From: Streptomyces sp. M41(2017)
GTDB taxonomy: Bacteria > Actinomycetota > Actinomycetes > Streptomycetales > Streptomycetaceae
Reading direction: 5' to 3'
Assembly: GCF_002078175.1 (NCBI RefSeq)
Contig: NZ_MWFK01000001.1
Coordinates: 4,030,001 to 4,094,000, forward strand
Length of the DNA stretch: 64,000 nucleotides
The notes under the pieces are model-generated. The model did no database searches and was not told the origin of the DNA. It saw nothing but the letters and a program-made list of their open reading frames with translations. The position numbers and the translations under genes were made by a program. Positions 8,553-17,009 of this stretch are shown here, piece by piece (positions within the stretch are counted from its first letter, which is position 1; every line of letters starts with the position of its first letter).

Positions 8553-9158
8553 GTGCTGGTCAAGTGGATTCGCTGCACCGTGGTCGATCGCCGCGGTTTC
8601 GAACGGGGGCAGCGGAAGTGGGCGGGACTGCTGGGGGAGCCGGGTTTCCGGGGGCAGGGCGGGGGATGGAGCAGGGGACGGTCCGGCGTCGCCCACATCT
8701 TCTCCTTCTGGGAGAGCCGCGCCTTCTACGACTCGTTCATGGCCCGCTCCCACGACCGGCTGGCCGCCGCGCAGTCCGGCACGTTCAAGGACACCCAGGT
8801 CAAGCTGTTCGACCACCGCTTCGACGTGAAGACCGGCTTCGAGGCGCGCTTCACGGACGCCGACGTGGTGCGGGTCGCGCACTGCCGTGTCCATGAGGAC
8901 AGGGCCGAGCACTTCGCGCTCATGCAGGAGAAGGTCTGGAACCCCGCGATGGCCGGTTCGCCCGGCATGGTGCGCGGGCTGTTCGGTGAGGCGCCCGGCA
9001 GCGAGTTCCTTGTCCTGTCCATGTGGCAGTCGTCCGGCGAGCACGGCAAGTACCGCGAGGAACGGGTGGAGAGGCTCGCCCTGCGCGCCCAGATCGAGGC
9101 AGACGTGGCCGCCCTCGCCGGCGACATCGTGCAGCTGGAACCCGGCTGGATCGTCTGA
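8553..9158 (+). CDS. YdbC-like DUF4937 protein
   Basis: A 201-residue protein that begins VLVKWIRCTVVDRRGF and is built from two related ferredoxin-like (dimeric alpha-beta barrel) halves. The pattern WIRCTV...FERGQRKWAGL...VAHIFSFWES is typical of the YdbC/DUF4937 family. The second half (VVRVAHCRVHEDRAEHFALM...FLVLSMWQS) repeats the layout seen in antibiotic-biosynthesis-monooxygenase-like folds. No biochemical role is known to me. The GTG at 8553 lies 6 nt after TACGAT (8541-8546), a good leaderless promoter. The gene stands alone, divergent from the terD-like gene. Confidence 0.75.
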   Translation: MLVKWIRCTVVDRRGFERGQRKWAGLLGEPGFRGQGGGWSRGRSGVAHIFSFWESRAFYDSFMARSHDRLAAAQSGTFKDTQVKLFDHRFDVKTGFEARFTDADVVRVAHCRVHEDRAEHFALMQEKVWNPAMAGSPGMVRGLFGEAPGSEFLVLSMWQSSGEHGKYREERVERLALRAQIEADVAALAGDIVQLEPGWIV

Positions 9159-9263
9159 CGGCCTCTCTCCCGCCGCGTCCCTGATGTGCGGGAACGGTGT
9201 GACCTACGCCGTATGAGCCCGTACGACTGCTCGATCCGCGCCGACACGATCTAGGGTTTTGGC

Positions 9264-9923
9264 ATGGCACGACCACGGCGCATCGTTCTAGTCCGCCACG
9301 GCGAGTCGGTGGGCAATGCCGATGACACCGTGTACGAACGCGAGCCCGACCACGCGCTGGCGCTCACCGAGAAGGGCCGGCAACAGGCCGCCGAGACCGG
9401 TGAACGGCTGCACGATGTCTTCGGCCGCGAGCGCGTCAGCGTTTACGTCTCCCCGTACCGGCGTACCCACGAGACGTTCCGGGCCTTCCGCCTGGACCCC
9501 GCGCTCGTCCGCGTGCGTGAGGAGCCGCGCCTGCGCGAGCAGGACTGGGGCAACTGGCAGGACCGCGACGACGTGCGTCTCCAGAAGGCCTATCGCGACG
9601 CCTACGGGCATTTCTTCTACCGGTTCGCGCAGGGCGAGTCCGGAGCGGACGTGTACGACCGGGTCGGCGGCTTCCTGGAGAGCCTGTACCGGAGTTTCGA
9701 GGCTCCCGACCACCCGCCGAACGTGCTCCTGGTGACCCACGGACTGGCGATGCGGCTGTTCTGCATGCGCTGGTTCCACTGGACGGTCGCCGAGTTCGAG
9801 TCCCTGTCGAACCCGGGGAACGGCGAGACGCGGATGCTCGTTCTGGGGGACGACGGCCGGTACACCCTGGACCGGCCCTTCGATCGCTGGCGTGAGCCGG
9901 AATCGTACGGATTCACCGGATAG
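9264..9923 (+). CDS. Histidine phosphatase (phosphoglycerate-mutase-like) family protein
   Basis: A 219-residue branch-1 histidine phosphatase. The phospho-accepting motif RHGES is at residues 11-15, with a second arginine in SPYRRTHET (about 63-71), a catalytic acid in EEPRLREQDWGN and the second histidine in LLVTHGLAMR. It lacks the length and insertions of true glycolytic mutases, so a small-molecule phosphatase is more likely. It begins at ATG 9264 after the -10-like TAGGGT. The next gene, an ADP-ribosylglycohydrolase, starts 12 bases later, so the two probably form an operon that may handle a phosphorylated nucleotide or sugar. Confidence 0.88.
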   Translation: MARPRRIVLVRHGESVGNADDTVYEREPDHALALTEKGRQQAAETGERLHDVFGRERVSVYVSPYRRTHETFRAFRLDPALVRVREEPRLREQDWGNWQDRDDVRLQKAYRDAYGHFFYRFAQGESGADVYDRVGGFLESLYRSFEAPDHPPNVLLVTHGLAMRLFCMRWFHWTVAEFESLSNPGNGETRMLVLGDDGRYTLDRPFDRWREPESYGFTG

Positions 9924-9935
9924 AGTGGCAGAGCG

Positions 9936-10835
9936 ATGATCGCTGACTCCTCTCCCGACGGCCGGCTCGACCGCGCCCTCGCCAGCCTCCGCGGACTCGC
10001 GGTGGGGGACGCGCTGGGCTCGCAGTTCTTCGTGCCCGCGAACTACCCGCTGCTCAAGCGCCGCGAGCTGCCGCCCACCCCCTGGCAGTGGACCGACGAC
10101 ACCGAGATGGCCTGCTCCGTGGTCGCGGTGCTGGCCGCGCACCAACGCATCGACCAGGACCGGCTCGCCCACTCCTTCGCCGAGCACCACGACTTCGACC
10201 GGGGCTACGGCCCGGCGGTCAACCGCATGCTGCGGCAGATCCGTGAGGGCGGCGACTGGCGCGAGCTGGCATCCGCCCTGTTCAAGGGCCAGGGCTCCTG
10301 GGGCAACGGCGCGGCGATGCGGATCGCCCCCCTGGGCGCCTGGTACGCGGACGACCCGGAGCAGGCGACCCATCAGGCGGAGATCTCCGCCTACACGACG
10401 CACCAGCACCGCGAGGCCGTCGTCGGCGCCATGGCCGTCGCCGCGGCCGCCGCGCTTGCCGCCGACCCGGCGGGCCCTCCGAGCGCCGAGACCCTGCTCG
10501 ACGGGGTCATCGCCCTGGTGCCCCGCAGCGCCGTCGGTGCCGGGCTGCGGCGCGCCCGGGACATGCTCGACTACGGCGACGCCGCGACCGTGGCCGCCGT
10601 CCTCGGCTGCGGACGGCGCACGTCGGCGCACGACACCGTCCCCTTCGCCCTCTGGTCGGCCGCCCGCGCCCTGGGTGACTACGAGAAGGGCTTCTGGGTC
10701 ACCTCCCAGGTCGGCGGCGACGTGGACACGACGTGCGCCATCGTGGGCGGAGTGGTCGCCTCGGGGAAGGCCGGATCGCCTCCCGCGGCCTGGCTGGAGG
10801 CCACGGAGGAACTGCCGGAGTGGGTGCCGGCGTAG
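9936..10835 (+). CDS. ADP-ribosylglycohydrolase (DraG/ARH-type) family protein
   Basis: A 299-residue all-helical ARH-family hydrolase. It has the expected metal-binding signatures: GLAVGDALGS near residue 23, WTDDTEM near 52 (first acidic metal cluster) and GGDVDTT near 264 (second cluster). Family members remove ADP-ribose from proteins, nucleic acids or small molecules using two magnesium ions. The metal ligands are intact, so activity is expected. The ATG is 12 bases after the phosphatase stop, and this coupling suggests a shared substrate, for example ADP-ribose-derived phosphates. That last point is inference. Confidence 0.88.
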   Translation: MIADSSPDGRLDRALASLRGLAVGDALGSQFFVPANYPLLKRRELPPTPWQWTDDTEMACSVVAVLAAHQRIDQDRLAHSFAEHHDFDRGYGPAVNRMLRQIREGGDWRELASALFKGQGSWGNGAAMRIAPLGAWYADDPEQATHQAEISAYTTHQHREAVVGAMAVAAAAALAADPAGPPSAETLLDGVIALVPRSAVGAGLRRARDMLDYGDAATVAAVLGCGRRTSAHDTVPFALWSAARALGDYEKGFWVTSQVGGDVDTTCAIVGGVVASGKAGSPPAAWLEATEELPEWVPA

Positions 10836-11226
10836 GGACGGACAGGCGCGCGGCATCACCGGACCCGTGGCGGGACAGGCGCCGGACGGATTTCCGGAGG
10901 ACTGCTCGCTGAGGTGGCCCGGGTGCCGGCGGACGTGCGCCAAGCGGGATCCACGCGTGCGCGTGGGGCCCGGGTGTCGCCCGCCAGGACCCGGGCGGCC
11001 GCAGAGGCGGTCGGTCCATGACGGTGCCCGTGCTGGAAACCGCTCATCTGTCACAGGCTCGCTACAGCCCCTCGACCAGCCCCTCAGCCGCGTTGACCGT
11101 GGATAGCCTGTGCGCCACGCCGCCCGTTGATCATGGCGGGTGTGCGCCGACGAGACACCGGTCGGCAGCCTCCCCGCCGAAGTGGCGCGTCGAGGGCTGC
11201 CCGGAGACCGGTCGGGAGGGGGTCCC
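10836..11226. other. Intergenic region, no recognised gene
   Basis: 391 bases. A short hairpin, CCACGC-GTGC-GCGTGG (10951-10966), lies 115 bases after the glycohydrolase stop. A TTGACC (11093-11098) and a TAGCCT (11104-11109) are too close together to form one promoter. I see nothing else supportable. Confidence 0.4.
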
Positions 11227-12981
11227 TTGTCCGACATACCGTCCACGCCGGAGCCCGGCGACGAGGCACCGGCGACACGCAGAAGTCCTGAAGAGGGCAA
11301 GGGGGGCCCGGAGACCGCGGAACGGCCTCCGAAGACGGCGGAGCCCGGGGGCGCGGCCGGTGCGGGCTCCGCTGCCGGGCCAGGCGGTGGCACCCCGGCC
11401 CAGGACGCCCGAGCCGTGGCCGAGGGGGCAGCGTCCCGGGCACGTGCCGACCGGGAGATCCACGGAAGCGGCAGCTGGGCGACTCCGCCGCCCCCCTCGC
11501 CCTCGCTGCTCGCCGGACTTCAGGCGGAGCCGCCCGCGCCCGTGCGGACGGCCACCCTGTGGGCCGTGCTCGCGACCGGCGTGCTGAGCATGCTGCTCCT
11601 CGACGACGGCCTGGCGATCAACCTCCTGATCGTCGCCGTCCCCGCAGCACTCGCCGCCTATTTCGCGGGACGGGCCGCGGGACGCCGCACGCGCGCGTGG
11701 AGCCTGGTCTGGGCCGTGGGCGGACTCGGCCTGCTGATCGTGCCCGCTCTGCGGGACGCGGACTGGCCTTCGTTCCTGGCCGTGGTGACCGCGGTCGCGC
11801 TGGGCTCCCTCGCGCTGAACGGTGGACGCACCTGGGCCGCGGTCCTCCTGGGACCGATCGGCGTCTTCAACGCCCTTGTCCCCGGACCCCTCTGGGGCTG
11901 GCGTGGTCTGCGGGAACGATTCGGTGGCGCCCGTCGCAGTGTGGGCGTCGGACTGCGCGCGCTCGTGGTGACCGCGGTCCTGCTGCTGGTCTTCGGCGCC
12001 CTGTTCGCCGGAGCCGACTCCGCATTCGCGAGCCTGCTCGGAGACCTCATGCCGGACGCCTCCGTCACGGGTGGACCCTGGCGTCTGGTGCTGCTGGCGT
12101 TCGGCCTGGTGGGAGCGTTGGCGGTGGCTCACACGGCGGCCGCACCGGCGAAGTGGGACCGGGTCGCCGTGCCCGCCGGGCGTCCGCGGAACCGCGTCGA
12201 GTGGGCCCTGCCGCTGATCCTGCTGGTCCTGCTCTTCGCCGCCTTCAACGCGGTCCAGCTCGCCGTCCTGTTCGGCGGCTACGACGCCGTGCTGGAGAAG
12301 ACCGGCCAGACCTACGCCGAGTACGCGCGCCAGGGCTTCTGGCAGTTGCTGCTCGTCACCCTGCTGACCCTGCTGGTCGTGGTGTTCGCGCTGCGCTGGG
12401 CGCCACGGGACGGCGCGGCCGACCGCAAGCTGGTCCGCGGCGTACTGGGAACTCTGTGCGCGCTGGCGCTCGTTGTCGTGGCATCCGCTGTGCGACGTAT
12501 GGACATGTATGTGGAGGCTTATGGGCTCACGCGGCTCAGGGTGTCGGTGGTCGCCGGCGAGCTGTGGCTCGGACTCGTCATCGTGCTCATCATGGCGGCC
12601 GGAGTGTGGGGTGCCCGCTGGCTCCCCCGCGCGGTGGCGGCGAGTGCGGCGGCCGGTGTGCTCGCGTTCGGACTGATGTCGCCCGACAGCCTGATCGCCG
12701 AGCGGAACGTCCAGCGGTACGAGGAGACGCAGAAGTTCGACCTCGACTACGCGCGGAGCCTCTCGGCGGACGCCGTACCCGCCCTGGACAAGCTGGAGGA
12801 GCCGATGCGGTCGTGCGCTCTGCGGATGATCGCCGACGACCTGGGACGGGAGGACCAGCCCTGGTACGCCACCAGTTGGGGTGAGGCCAGGGCCCGGGAC
12901 ATCCTTCGCGACCGTCCGCCGTCCGGCTCCGCTGACTGGAGCCTGTGCAGCCGGATCGGGGACGATCTCGTGTACCGCTGA
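11227..12981 (+). CDS. Polytopic membrane protein, DUF4153/DUF4173 family
   Basis: About 584 residues. A Pro/Gly/Ala-rich hydrophilic N-terminus (first ~95 residues) is followed by roughly eleven to thirteen hydrophobic segments. The motif YAEYARQGFWQLLLVTLLTLL near two thirds of the length marks the DUF4173 family. A soluble C-terminal tail (NVQRYEETQKFDLDYARSLS ... SLCSRIGDDLVYR) contains conserved aromatic and charged positions. The function is unknown. I prefer the TTG at 11227 because a GGGAGGGGG ribosome-binding site lies just upstream. A GTG at 11140 in the same frame would add 29 residues but has no such site. The gene converges on the MFS exporter. Confidence 0.8.
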   Translation: MSDIPSTPEPGDEAPATRRSPEEGKGGPETAERPPKTAEPGGAAGAGSAAGPGGGTPAQDARAVAEGAASRARADREIHGSGSWATPPPPSPSLLAGLQAEPPAPVRTATLWAVLATGVLSMLLLDDGLAINLLIVAVPAALAAYFAGRAAGRRTRAWSLVWAVGGLGLLIVPALRDADWPSFLAVVTAVALGSLALNGGRTWAAVLLGPIGVFNALVPGPLWGWRGLRERFGGARRSVGVGLRALVVTAVLLLVFGALFAGADSAFASLLGDLMPDASVTGGPWRLVLLAFGLVGALAVAHTAAAPAKWDRVAVPAGRPRNRVEWALPLILLVLLFAAFNAVQLAVLFGGYDAVLEKTGQTYAEYARQGFWQLLLVTLLTLLVVVFALRWAPRDGAADRKLVRGVLGTLCALALVVVASAVRRMDMYVEAYGLTRLRVSVVAGELWLGLVIVLIMAAGVWGARWLPRAVAASAAAGVLAFGLMSPDSLIAERNVQRYEETQKFDLDYARSLSADAVPALDKLEEPMRSCALRMIADDLGREDQPWYATSWGEARARDILRDRPPSGSADWSLCSRIGDDLVYR

Positions 12982-13007
12982 GCCAGGTCGTGCGGTTCCG
13001 TCGTACA

Positions 13008-13066
13008 GCGGAGGGCCGGGCCGTGACTCTCGCCGCCGGTCCTCAGGACCGTGGCCCGGCCTCCGC
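13008..13066. terminator. Compound bidirectional terminator
   Basis: An outer stem (13008-13022 with 13053-13066, one bulged base) encloses an inner 7-bp hairpin, CGGTCCT/AGGACCG (13037-13051), between convergent genes. Confidence 0.75.
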
Positions 13067-13076
13067 GGTACGACCC

Positions 13077-14624
13077 TCAGCCCGCGACGGGAGCCGGCGC
13101 CCCGGAGAGGGCCTCCAGGTCGCTTTTGCGCACCCGGATCACCAGCGTGGCCACGATCAGGGCGAGCAGGCCCATCGCCACGGCCGGCACGAAGGCGGTC
13201 GAGATGCCCTGGGCCAGCACGTCGTGACTCCAGGGGGAGGGCAGTTGGTGCGTCCTCGCGAACTCGGCCTTCTGCCCGGGCGACGCTTCCGCCAGGAAAT
13301 TCGGGACCTGCTTCCGGGCCTCGTCCCGGCTGGCCGTCCCGAAGACCGTGGTGAGGATGGAGAGGCCGAGGGAACCGCCGACCTGCTGCGTGACGTTGAG
13401 CAGACCGGAGGCCGCGCCCGCCTCGTGCTGGGCGACACCGGCGACCGCGGTCACCGTCAGCGTCACGAAGTTCAGCCCCATGCCGAAGCCGAACAGCAGC
13501 ATCGGGCCGAGGACACCGCCGAGGTAGGAGTCGTCGGGACTGATGAAGGTGAGCCAGCCGAGGCCGAGGGTGACCAGCGCCGAGCCGGCGATCATGAAGG
13601 GCTTGGGGCCGAGCACCGGCAGGAACCGCTGCGACAGACCCGCGCCGATGGCGATCGCCACCGTCACGGGAAGGAAGGCGACACCGGCCGAGATCGGGCT
13701 GTACCCCAGCACGTTCTGCACGAAGAGCACGATGTAGAAGAACATGCCGAACATGGCGGCGGCGAGGCTGAGCATGATCAGATACGTGCCGGAGCGGTTG
13801 CGGTCGGCGAACATCCGCAGTGGCGTGATGGGCTCCTTGGCCCGTGTCTCGATGGCTGCGAAGGCCACCAGCAGGACCACGGCCGCGGTGAACGAACCGA
13901 TCGTGAGGCTGTCCTTCCAGCCGTCCTCGGCGGCGCGGATGAAGCCGTACACCAGCGATGCCATGCCGGCGGTGGAGGTGAGCGCACCCGCGATGTCGAA
14001 GCGACCGGGATGGCGTTCGGACTCGTTGATGTACATCGGCGTGAGCACGGCGATCAGGATGCCGATGGGCACGTTGACGAAGAGGACCCATCGCCAGTCG
14101 AGCCATTCCGTGAGCATCCCGCCGGCGAGCAGGCCGATGGCGCCACCGCCGGCCGAGACCGTCGCGAAGACGGCGAACGCCCGGTTCCGCTCCGGTCCCT
14201 CCGGGAAGGTGGTCGTGATCAGCGCCAGCGAGGTCGGCGACGCGATCGCGCCACCGACGCCCTGCAGGGCCCGCGCGGCGAGCAACTGCCAAGGTTCCTG
14301 CGCGAGTCCGCCGAGCAGCGAGGCGAAGGTGAACAGCAGGATGCCGGCCATGAAGACCCGGCGCCGGCCGAGGATGTCACCGGCTCGCGCACCGAGCAGC
14401 AGCAGGCCGCCGAAGGTCAGGGTGTACGAACTGACCACCCATGTCAGGTCGGTGGTGCTGAACTTGAGCGCGTCTTGAATGTGCGGGAGCGCGATGTTCA
14501 CAATCGTCGCGTCGAGTACCACCATGAGTTGGCAGGCCGCGATGACGGTGAGCGCGATGCCGGGATGTCCCTCCCGGCGGGCCGCACCAGGTTTGGTGTC
14601 CTGAGTCAACTGAGAGGTCGTCAC
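13077..14624 (-). CDS. MFS drug exporter, DHA2 (EmrB/QacA) family
   Basis: A 515-residue proton-coupled exporter with the 14-segment DHA2 layout. Motif D1/A is visible as LDATIVNIALPHIQ and LGARAGDILGRRRVF, and motif C as FATVSAGGGAIGLLAGGML. The extracellular loop near residues 440-475 (RKQVPNFLAEASPGQKAEF) and C-terminal helix are typical of actinobacterial EmrB homologues. The GTG at 14624-14622 follows a GGGGGA site. It is divergent from a TetR regulator, with two identical-arm operators between them, so expression is probably induced by a ligand of that regulator. The substrate is unknown but likely a hydrophobic drug or endogenous metabolite. Confidence 0.92.
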   Translation of the reverse strand: MTTSQLTQDTKPGAARREGHPGIALTVIAACQLMVVLDATIVNIALPHIQDALKFSTTDLTWVVSSYTLTFGGLLLLGARAGDILGRRRVFMAGILLFTFASLLGGLAQEPWQLLAARALQGVGGAIASPTSLALITTTFPEGPERNRAFAVFATVSAGGGAIGLLAGGMLTEWLDWRWVLFVNVPIGILIAVLTPMYINESERHPGRFDIAGALTSTAGMASLVYGFIRAAEDGWKDSLTIGSFTAAVVLLVAFAAIETRAKEPITPLRMFADRNRSGTYLIMLSLAAAMFGMFFYIVLFVQNVLGYSPISAGVAFLPVTVAIAIGAGLSQRFLPVLGPKPFMIAGSALVTLGLGWLTFISPDDSYLGGVLGPMLLFGFGMGLNFVTLTVTAVAGVAQHEAGAASGLLNVTQQVGGSLGLSILTTVFGTASRDEARKQVPNFLAEASPGQKAEFARTHQLPSPWSHDVLAQGISTAFVPAVAMGLLALIVATLVIRVRKSDLEALSGAPAPVAG

Positions 14625-14647
14625 TATGGTTCCCCCACAAGTGCGTT

Positions 14648-14667
14648 AGTGAACGCTCGCGTTCACT
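14648..14667. promoter_or_regulatory. TetR operator 1 (exporter side)
   Basis: AGTGAACGCTCGCGTTCACT: 8-bp inverted arms (AGTGAACG/CGTTCACT) around CTCG, 24 bases from the exporter start. It shares its arms with operator 2. Confidence 0.88.
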
Positions 14668-14695
14668 GTCGCGCCAACGGTAGTGAGTCCCCGAC

Positions 14696-14715
14696 AGTGA
14701 ACGCAAGCGTTCACT
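14696..14715. promoter_or_regulatory. TetR operator 2
   Basis: AGTGAACGCAAGCGTTCACT: 9-bp inverted arms around AA, 48 bases from operator 1. Two such sites in the divergent gap imply joint repression of exporter and regulator. Confidence 0.88.
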
Positions 14716-14862
14716 CAAGTCCCCGTCCGAAGATGTCGACGGGACCGCCGCTCCCCGTGAACGGTCCACCGGCACGCCGCCCGCCCCCACCCGGCAACCC
14801 ACCGCTCGTCCCCACCCCGATGTCCGCTCCTCGCACACTCCCCGCACAACGGAGACACTCTG

Positions 14863-15486
14863 ATGGTTACTTCGCGTTGGACGGCCGCCCCCGCTCAGGC
14901 GTCCTCCCCGCGCCGGCGCGGTGCCGTTCTCGAGCGCGCGATCCTCGAGGCCGCGCTGGAACAGCTCGGCACCGTCGGCTGGAACGGCCTCACGATGGAG
15001 GGCGTCGCCGCCCGCGCCCAGACCGGTAAGGCGGCGGTCTACCGTCGCTGGCCCTCCAAGGAGGACCTCGTCGCCGACGCGCTCCAGGCGGGCCTGCCGA
15101 ACCTGACCGAGGCCCCCGACCTCGGCGGCGTCCGGGAGGACCTCCTCGAACTGTGCCGCCGGGTGCGGGAGGCGATGTTCTCGCAGCCGGGCTTCGCGCT
15201 CCGCTCGGTCCTTCACGAATGCGACGTGACCCAGGCCGAACGCTTCAATCGAGTGATCCTCGGCGGTGTCGTGGAACCCACGATGCGTCTGCTTCGGGAC
15301 GTCATCCACCGCGGGATCGCACGGGGTGAGGTCCGAGCGGACGCGGCCAACCCGTACGTCTTCGACGTCATCCCGGCGATGATGATGTATCGCTCCAAGG
15401 TGTGCGCGAGCGAATGGAGCGATCAGGATCTGCAGGGGATGATCGACCAGCTCATGGTCCCGCTGCTGCGCGGCGGCGTGGCCTGA
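14863..15486 (+). CDS. TetR-family transcriptional regulator of the divergent exporter
   Basis: A 207-residue TetR-type repressor. The N-terminal helix-turn-helix spans about residues 22-70 (AILEAALEQLGTVGWNGLTMEGVAARAQTG then KAAVYRRWPSKEDLV). The rest is a ligand-binding, dimerising helical domain of the TetR_C_11-like type found in exporter regulators (LLELCRRVREAMFSQPG ... VIPAMMMYRSKVC). A GGAG site precedes ATG 14863. Two matching palindromes in the 238-base divergent gap are its probable operators. The inducing ligand is unknown. Confidence 0.9.
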   Translation: MVTSRWTAAPAQASSPRRRGAVLERAILEAALEQLGTVGWNGLTMEGVAARAQTGKAAVYRRWPSKEDLVADALQAGLPNLTEAPDLGGVREDLLELCRRVREAMFSQPGFALRSVLHECDVTQAERFNRVILGGVVEPTMRLLRDVIHRGIARGEVRADAANPYVFDVIPAMMMYRSKVCASEWSDQDLQGMIDQLMVPLLRGGVA

Positions 15487-15581
15487 TCCGCATCCGCCGA
15501 CCGGTGTCGCCGCGGGTCGTCCGGCCGCTCGGGGAGCCTGGGTGTCGCGGCGGCCTCCGGGCGGCGTAGTCTGAGGACGCC

Positions 15582-16283
15582 ATGCCGTACGAACCACCCA
15601 CCCACACCGTCGAGCGCTCCCTCCGCGCCACGACCGGAGCGAAGGTCATTGCCGGTGTCGACGAGGTGGGCCGCGGAGCCTGGGCCGGCCCCGTCACCGT
15701 CTGTGCCGCTGTCACCGGTCTGCGCCGCGCCCCCGAAGGCCTGACCGACTCCAAGCTCCTCACCGTGAAGCGCCGCACCGCGCTCGCCGTGGAGTTGGAG
15801 AAGTGGGTGACGTCGTACGCGCTCGGACACGCCTCCCACGAGGAGATCGACCAGATGGGGATGACGGCCGCCCTGCGTCTCGCGGCCGTCCGCGCCCTGG
15901 AGACCTTGCCGGTCCGCCCCGACGCGGTCATCCTCGACGGGAAGCACGACTATCTCGGCGCTCCCTGGAAGGTCCGTACGGTGATCAAGGGCGACCAGTC
16001 CTGCATCGCTGTCGCGGCCGCGTCCGTGATCGCCAAGGTTCAGCGCGACAAAATGATGGCCGAACTGGGCATCGAACATGCAGACTTCGGTTTTGCGGCC
16101 AACGCGGGTTACCCGTCGCCGGTCCACAAGGCCGCGCTGGAGGAGCGGGGGCCCACCCCGTACCACCGGTTGTCGTGGGCGTATCTTGATGCGCTGCCCC
16201 AGTGGCGGCATCTCAAGAAAGCCCGCAGCTGGGCGGACGGAAACGTTCCGGAGATCGAGGGTCAGCTCGGCTTCGATTTCTGA
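15582..16283 (+). CDS. rnhB: Ribonuclease HII
   Basis: A 233-residue RNase HII, which nicks DNA 5' of misincorporated ribonucleotides and removes RNA from hybrids. The signature GVDEVGRGAWAGPV carries the first two metal ligands (D27, E28), DSKLL follows, VILDGKHDYL holds the third aspartate and AAASVIAKVQRD the fourth catalytic block. The HADFGFAANAGYPSPVHKAAL segment is characteristic of the family. The ATG at 15582 follows a -10-like TAGTCT (15567-15572) and GAGGA. It probably works with the nearby NrdJ and RecQ functions only in the broad sense of genome upkeep; there is no shared operon. Confidence 0.94.
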   Translation: MPYEPPTHTVERSLRATTGAKVIAGVDEVGRGAWAGPVTVCAAVTGLRRAPEGLTDSKLLTVKRRTALAVELEKWVTSYALGHASHEEIDQMGMTAALRLAAVRALETLPVRPDAVILDGKHDYLGAPWKVRTVIKGDQSCIAVAAASVIAKVQRDKMMAELGIEHADFGFAANAGYPSPVHKAALEERGPTPYHRLSWAYLDALPQWRHLKKARSWADGNVPEIEGQLGFDF

Positions 16284-16351
16284 CGGTTTCGTTCGCACTC
16301 ATGTGCCACCCGCCGACGCGCGTCGTGTCGGCGTTTGATAAGTATCAGCTC

Positions 16352-16978
16352 ATGCCTCTCATTCCCGAGGAGCCTCAGATTCACGAGAGTGCCCAGGGTC
16401 CCCGCGTCACCCCGGCCAGCAGCCGCACCGCGCCGACCCCTCGCCCCGTACCCGGTCCCCGCCCCGTGGCTCCGCCGCGTCCAGGCCGCCCGGGTCCTGT
16501 CCGGCCCATGCCGGCCCAACGCACCGCGCGCGAGCCGGTCGTGGCCGCGCCGGGGCCGTCCGCCAAGGTTGCGGCACCCGCTGCCGCCGCCCCGCAGCTC
16601 CAGCTCATCCCGGCCTCGGCCGAGGGCGCGCTGGACGCCGCCGAAGAAGCCGTCGACCTGCTGCTGGACTCCGGCCGCGCCCCCGGTGAGGTGCTGGTGA
16701 TCACCACCGGCGACCTCCACCCGTGGGCCGCGCACGAGCTTTCCTTCGGTGAGGCCGCCTACTGGGCACAGCACGAAGCGGGTGACGACGTCTTCTATGC
16801 CGACGCCTCCGCCGTCGGCCGTGCCGCTTCCCGCCCCGTCGTCGTGGTCGCCGTCAACGGTGGTTCCCCCGAGGCTGTCGCCTCGGGCCTGCCGCTGGCC
16901 CTCGGCCGTGCCGGTGCCCTGCTGATCGTCTGCGGTGACCCGCAGCAGATCAACTCGGTCCTGGGCGCAGGAGTCTGA
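16352..16978 (+). CDS. Pro-rich protein with helicase-C-terminus-like domain
   Basis: 208 residues in two parts. Residues 1-85 are Pro/Arg/Ala-rich and probably disordered. Residues 90-208 form a compact alpha/beta domain (AEEAVDLLLDSG, EVLVITTGDLHPWAAHE, SRPVVVVAVNGGSPEAV, LPLALGRAGALLIVCGDPQQIN). The last block resembles the motif VI region of superfamily 1 helicases (LTRARxxLxVVGDP), but no Walker A or B motif is present. It may be a stand-alone remnant or regulatory paralogue. Orthologues occur beside rnhB in other Streptomyces (from memory). The ATG at 16352 follows an AT-rich TTTGATAAGTATCAG that probably contains the promoter. Function unknown. Confidence 0.75.
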   Translation: MPLIPEEPQIHESAQGPRVTPASSRTAPTPRPVPGPRPVAPPRPGRPGPVRPMPAQRTAREPVVAAPGPSAKVAAPAAAAPQLQLIPASAEGALDAAEEAVDLLLDSGRAPGEVLVITTGDLHPWAAHELSFGEAAYWAQHEAGDDVFYADASAVGRAASRPVVVVAVNGGSPEAVASGLPLALGRAGALLIVCGDPQQINSVLGAGV

Positions 16979-17009
16979 TCGCGTTCCGGACGTCGTCCGG
17001 AACGCGATC
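16977..17009 (+). terminator. Terminator overlapping the stop codon
   Basis: A perfect 14-bp stem (16977-16990 with 16996-17009) and a 5-base loop (CGTCG); the stem begins inside the TGA of the preceding gene. Confidence 0.8.

Noticed and set aside
11140..11226. GTG at 11140 as the start of the DUF4173 membrane protein
   Set aside because: No ribosome-binding site; the TTG at 11227 has a strong one. The longer form remains possible.
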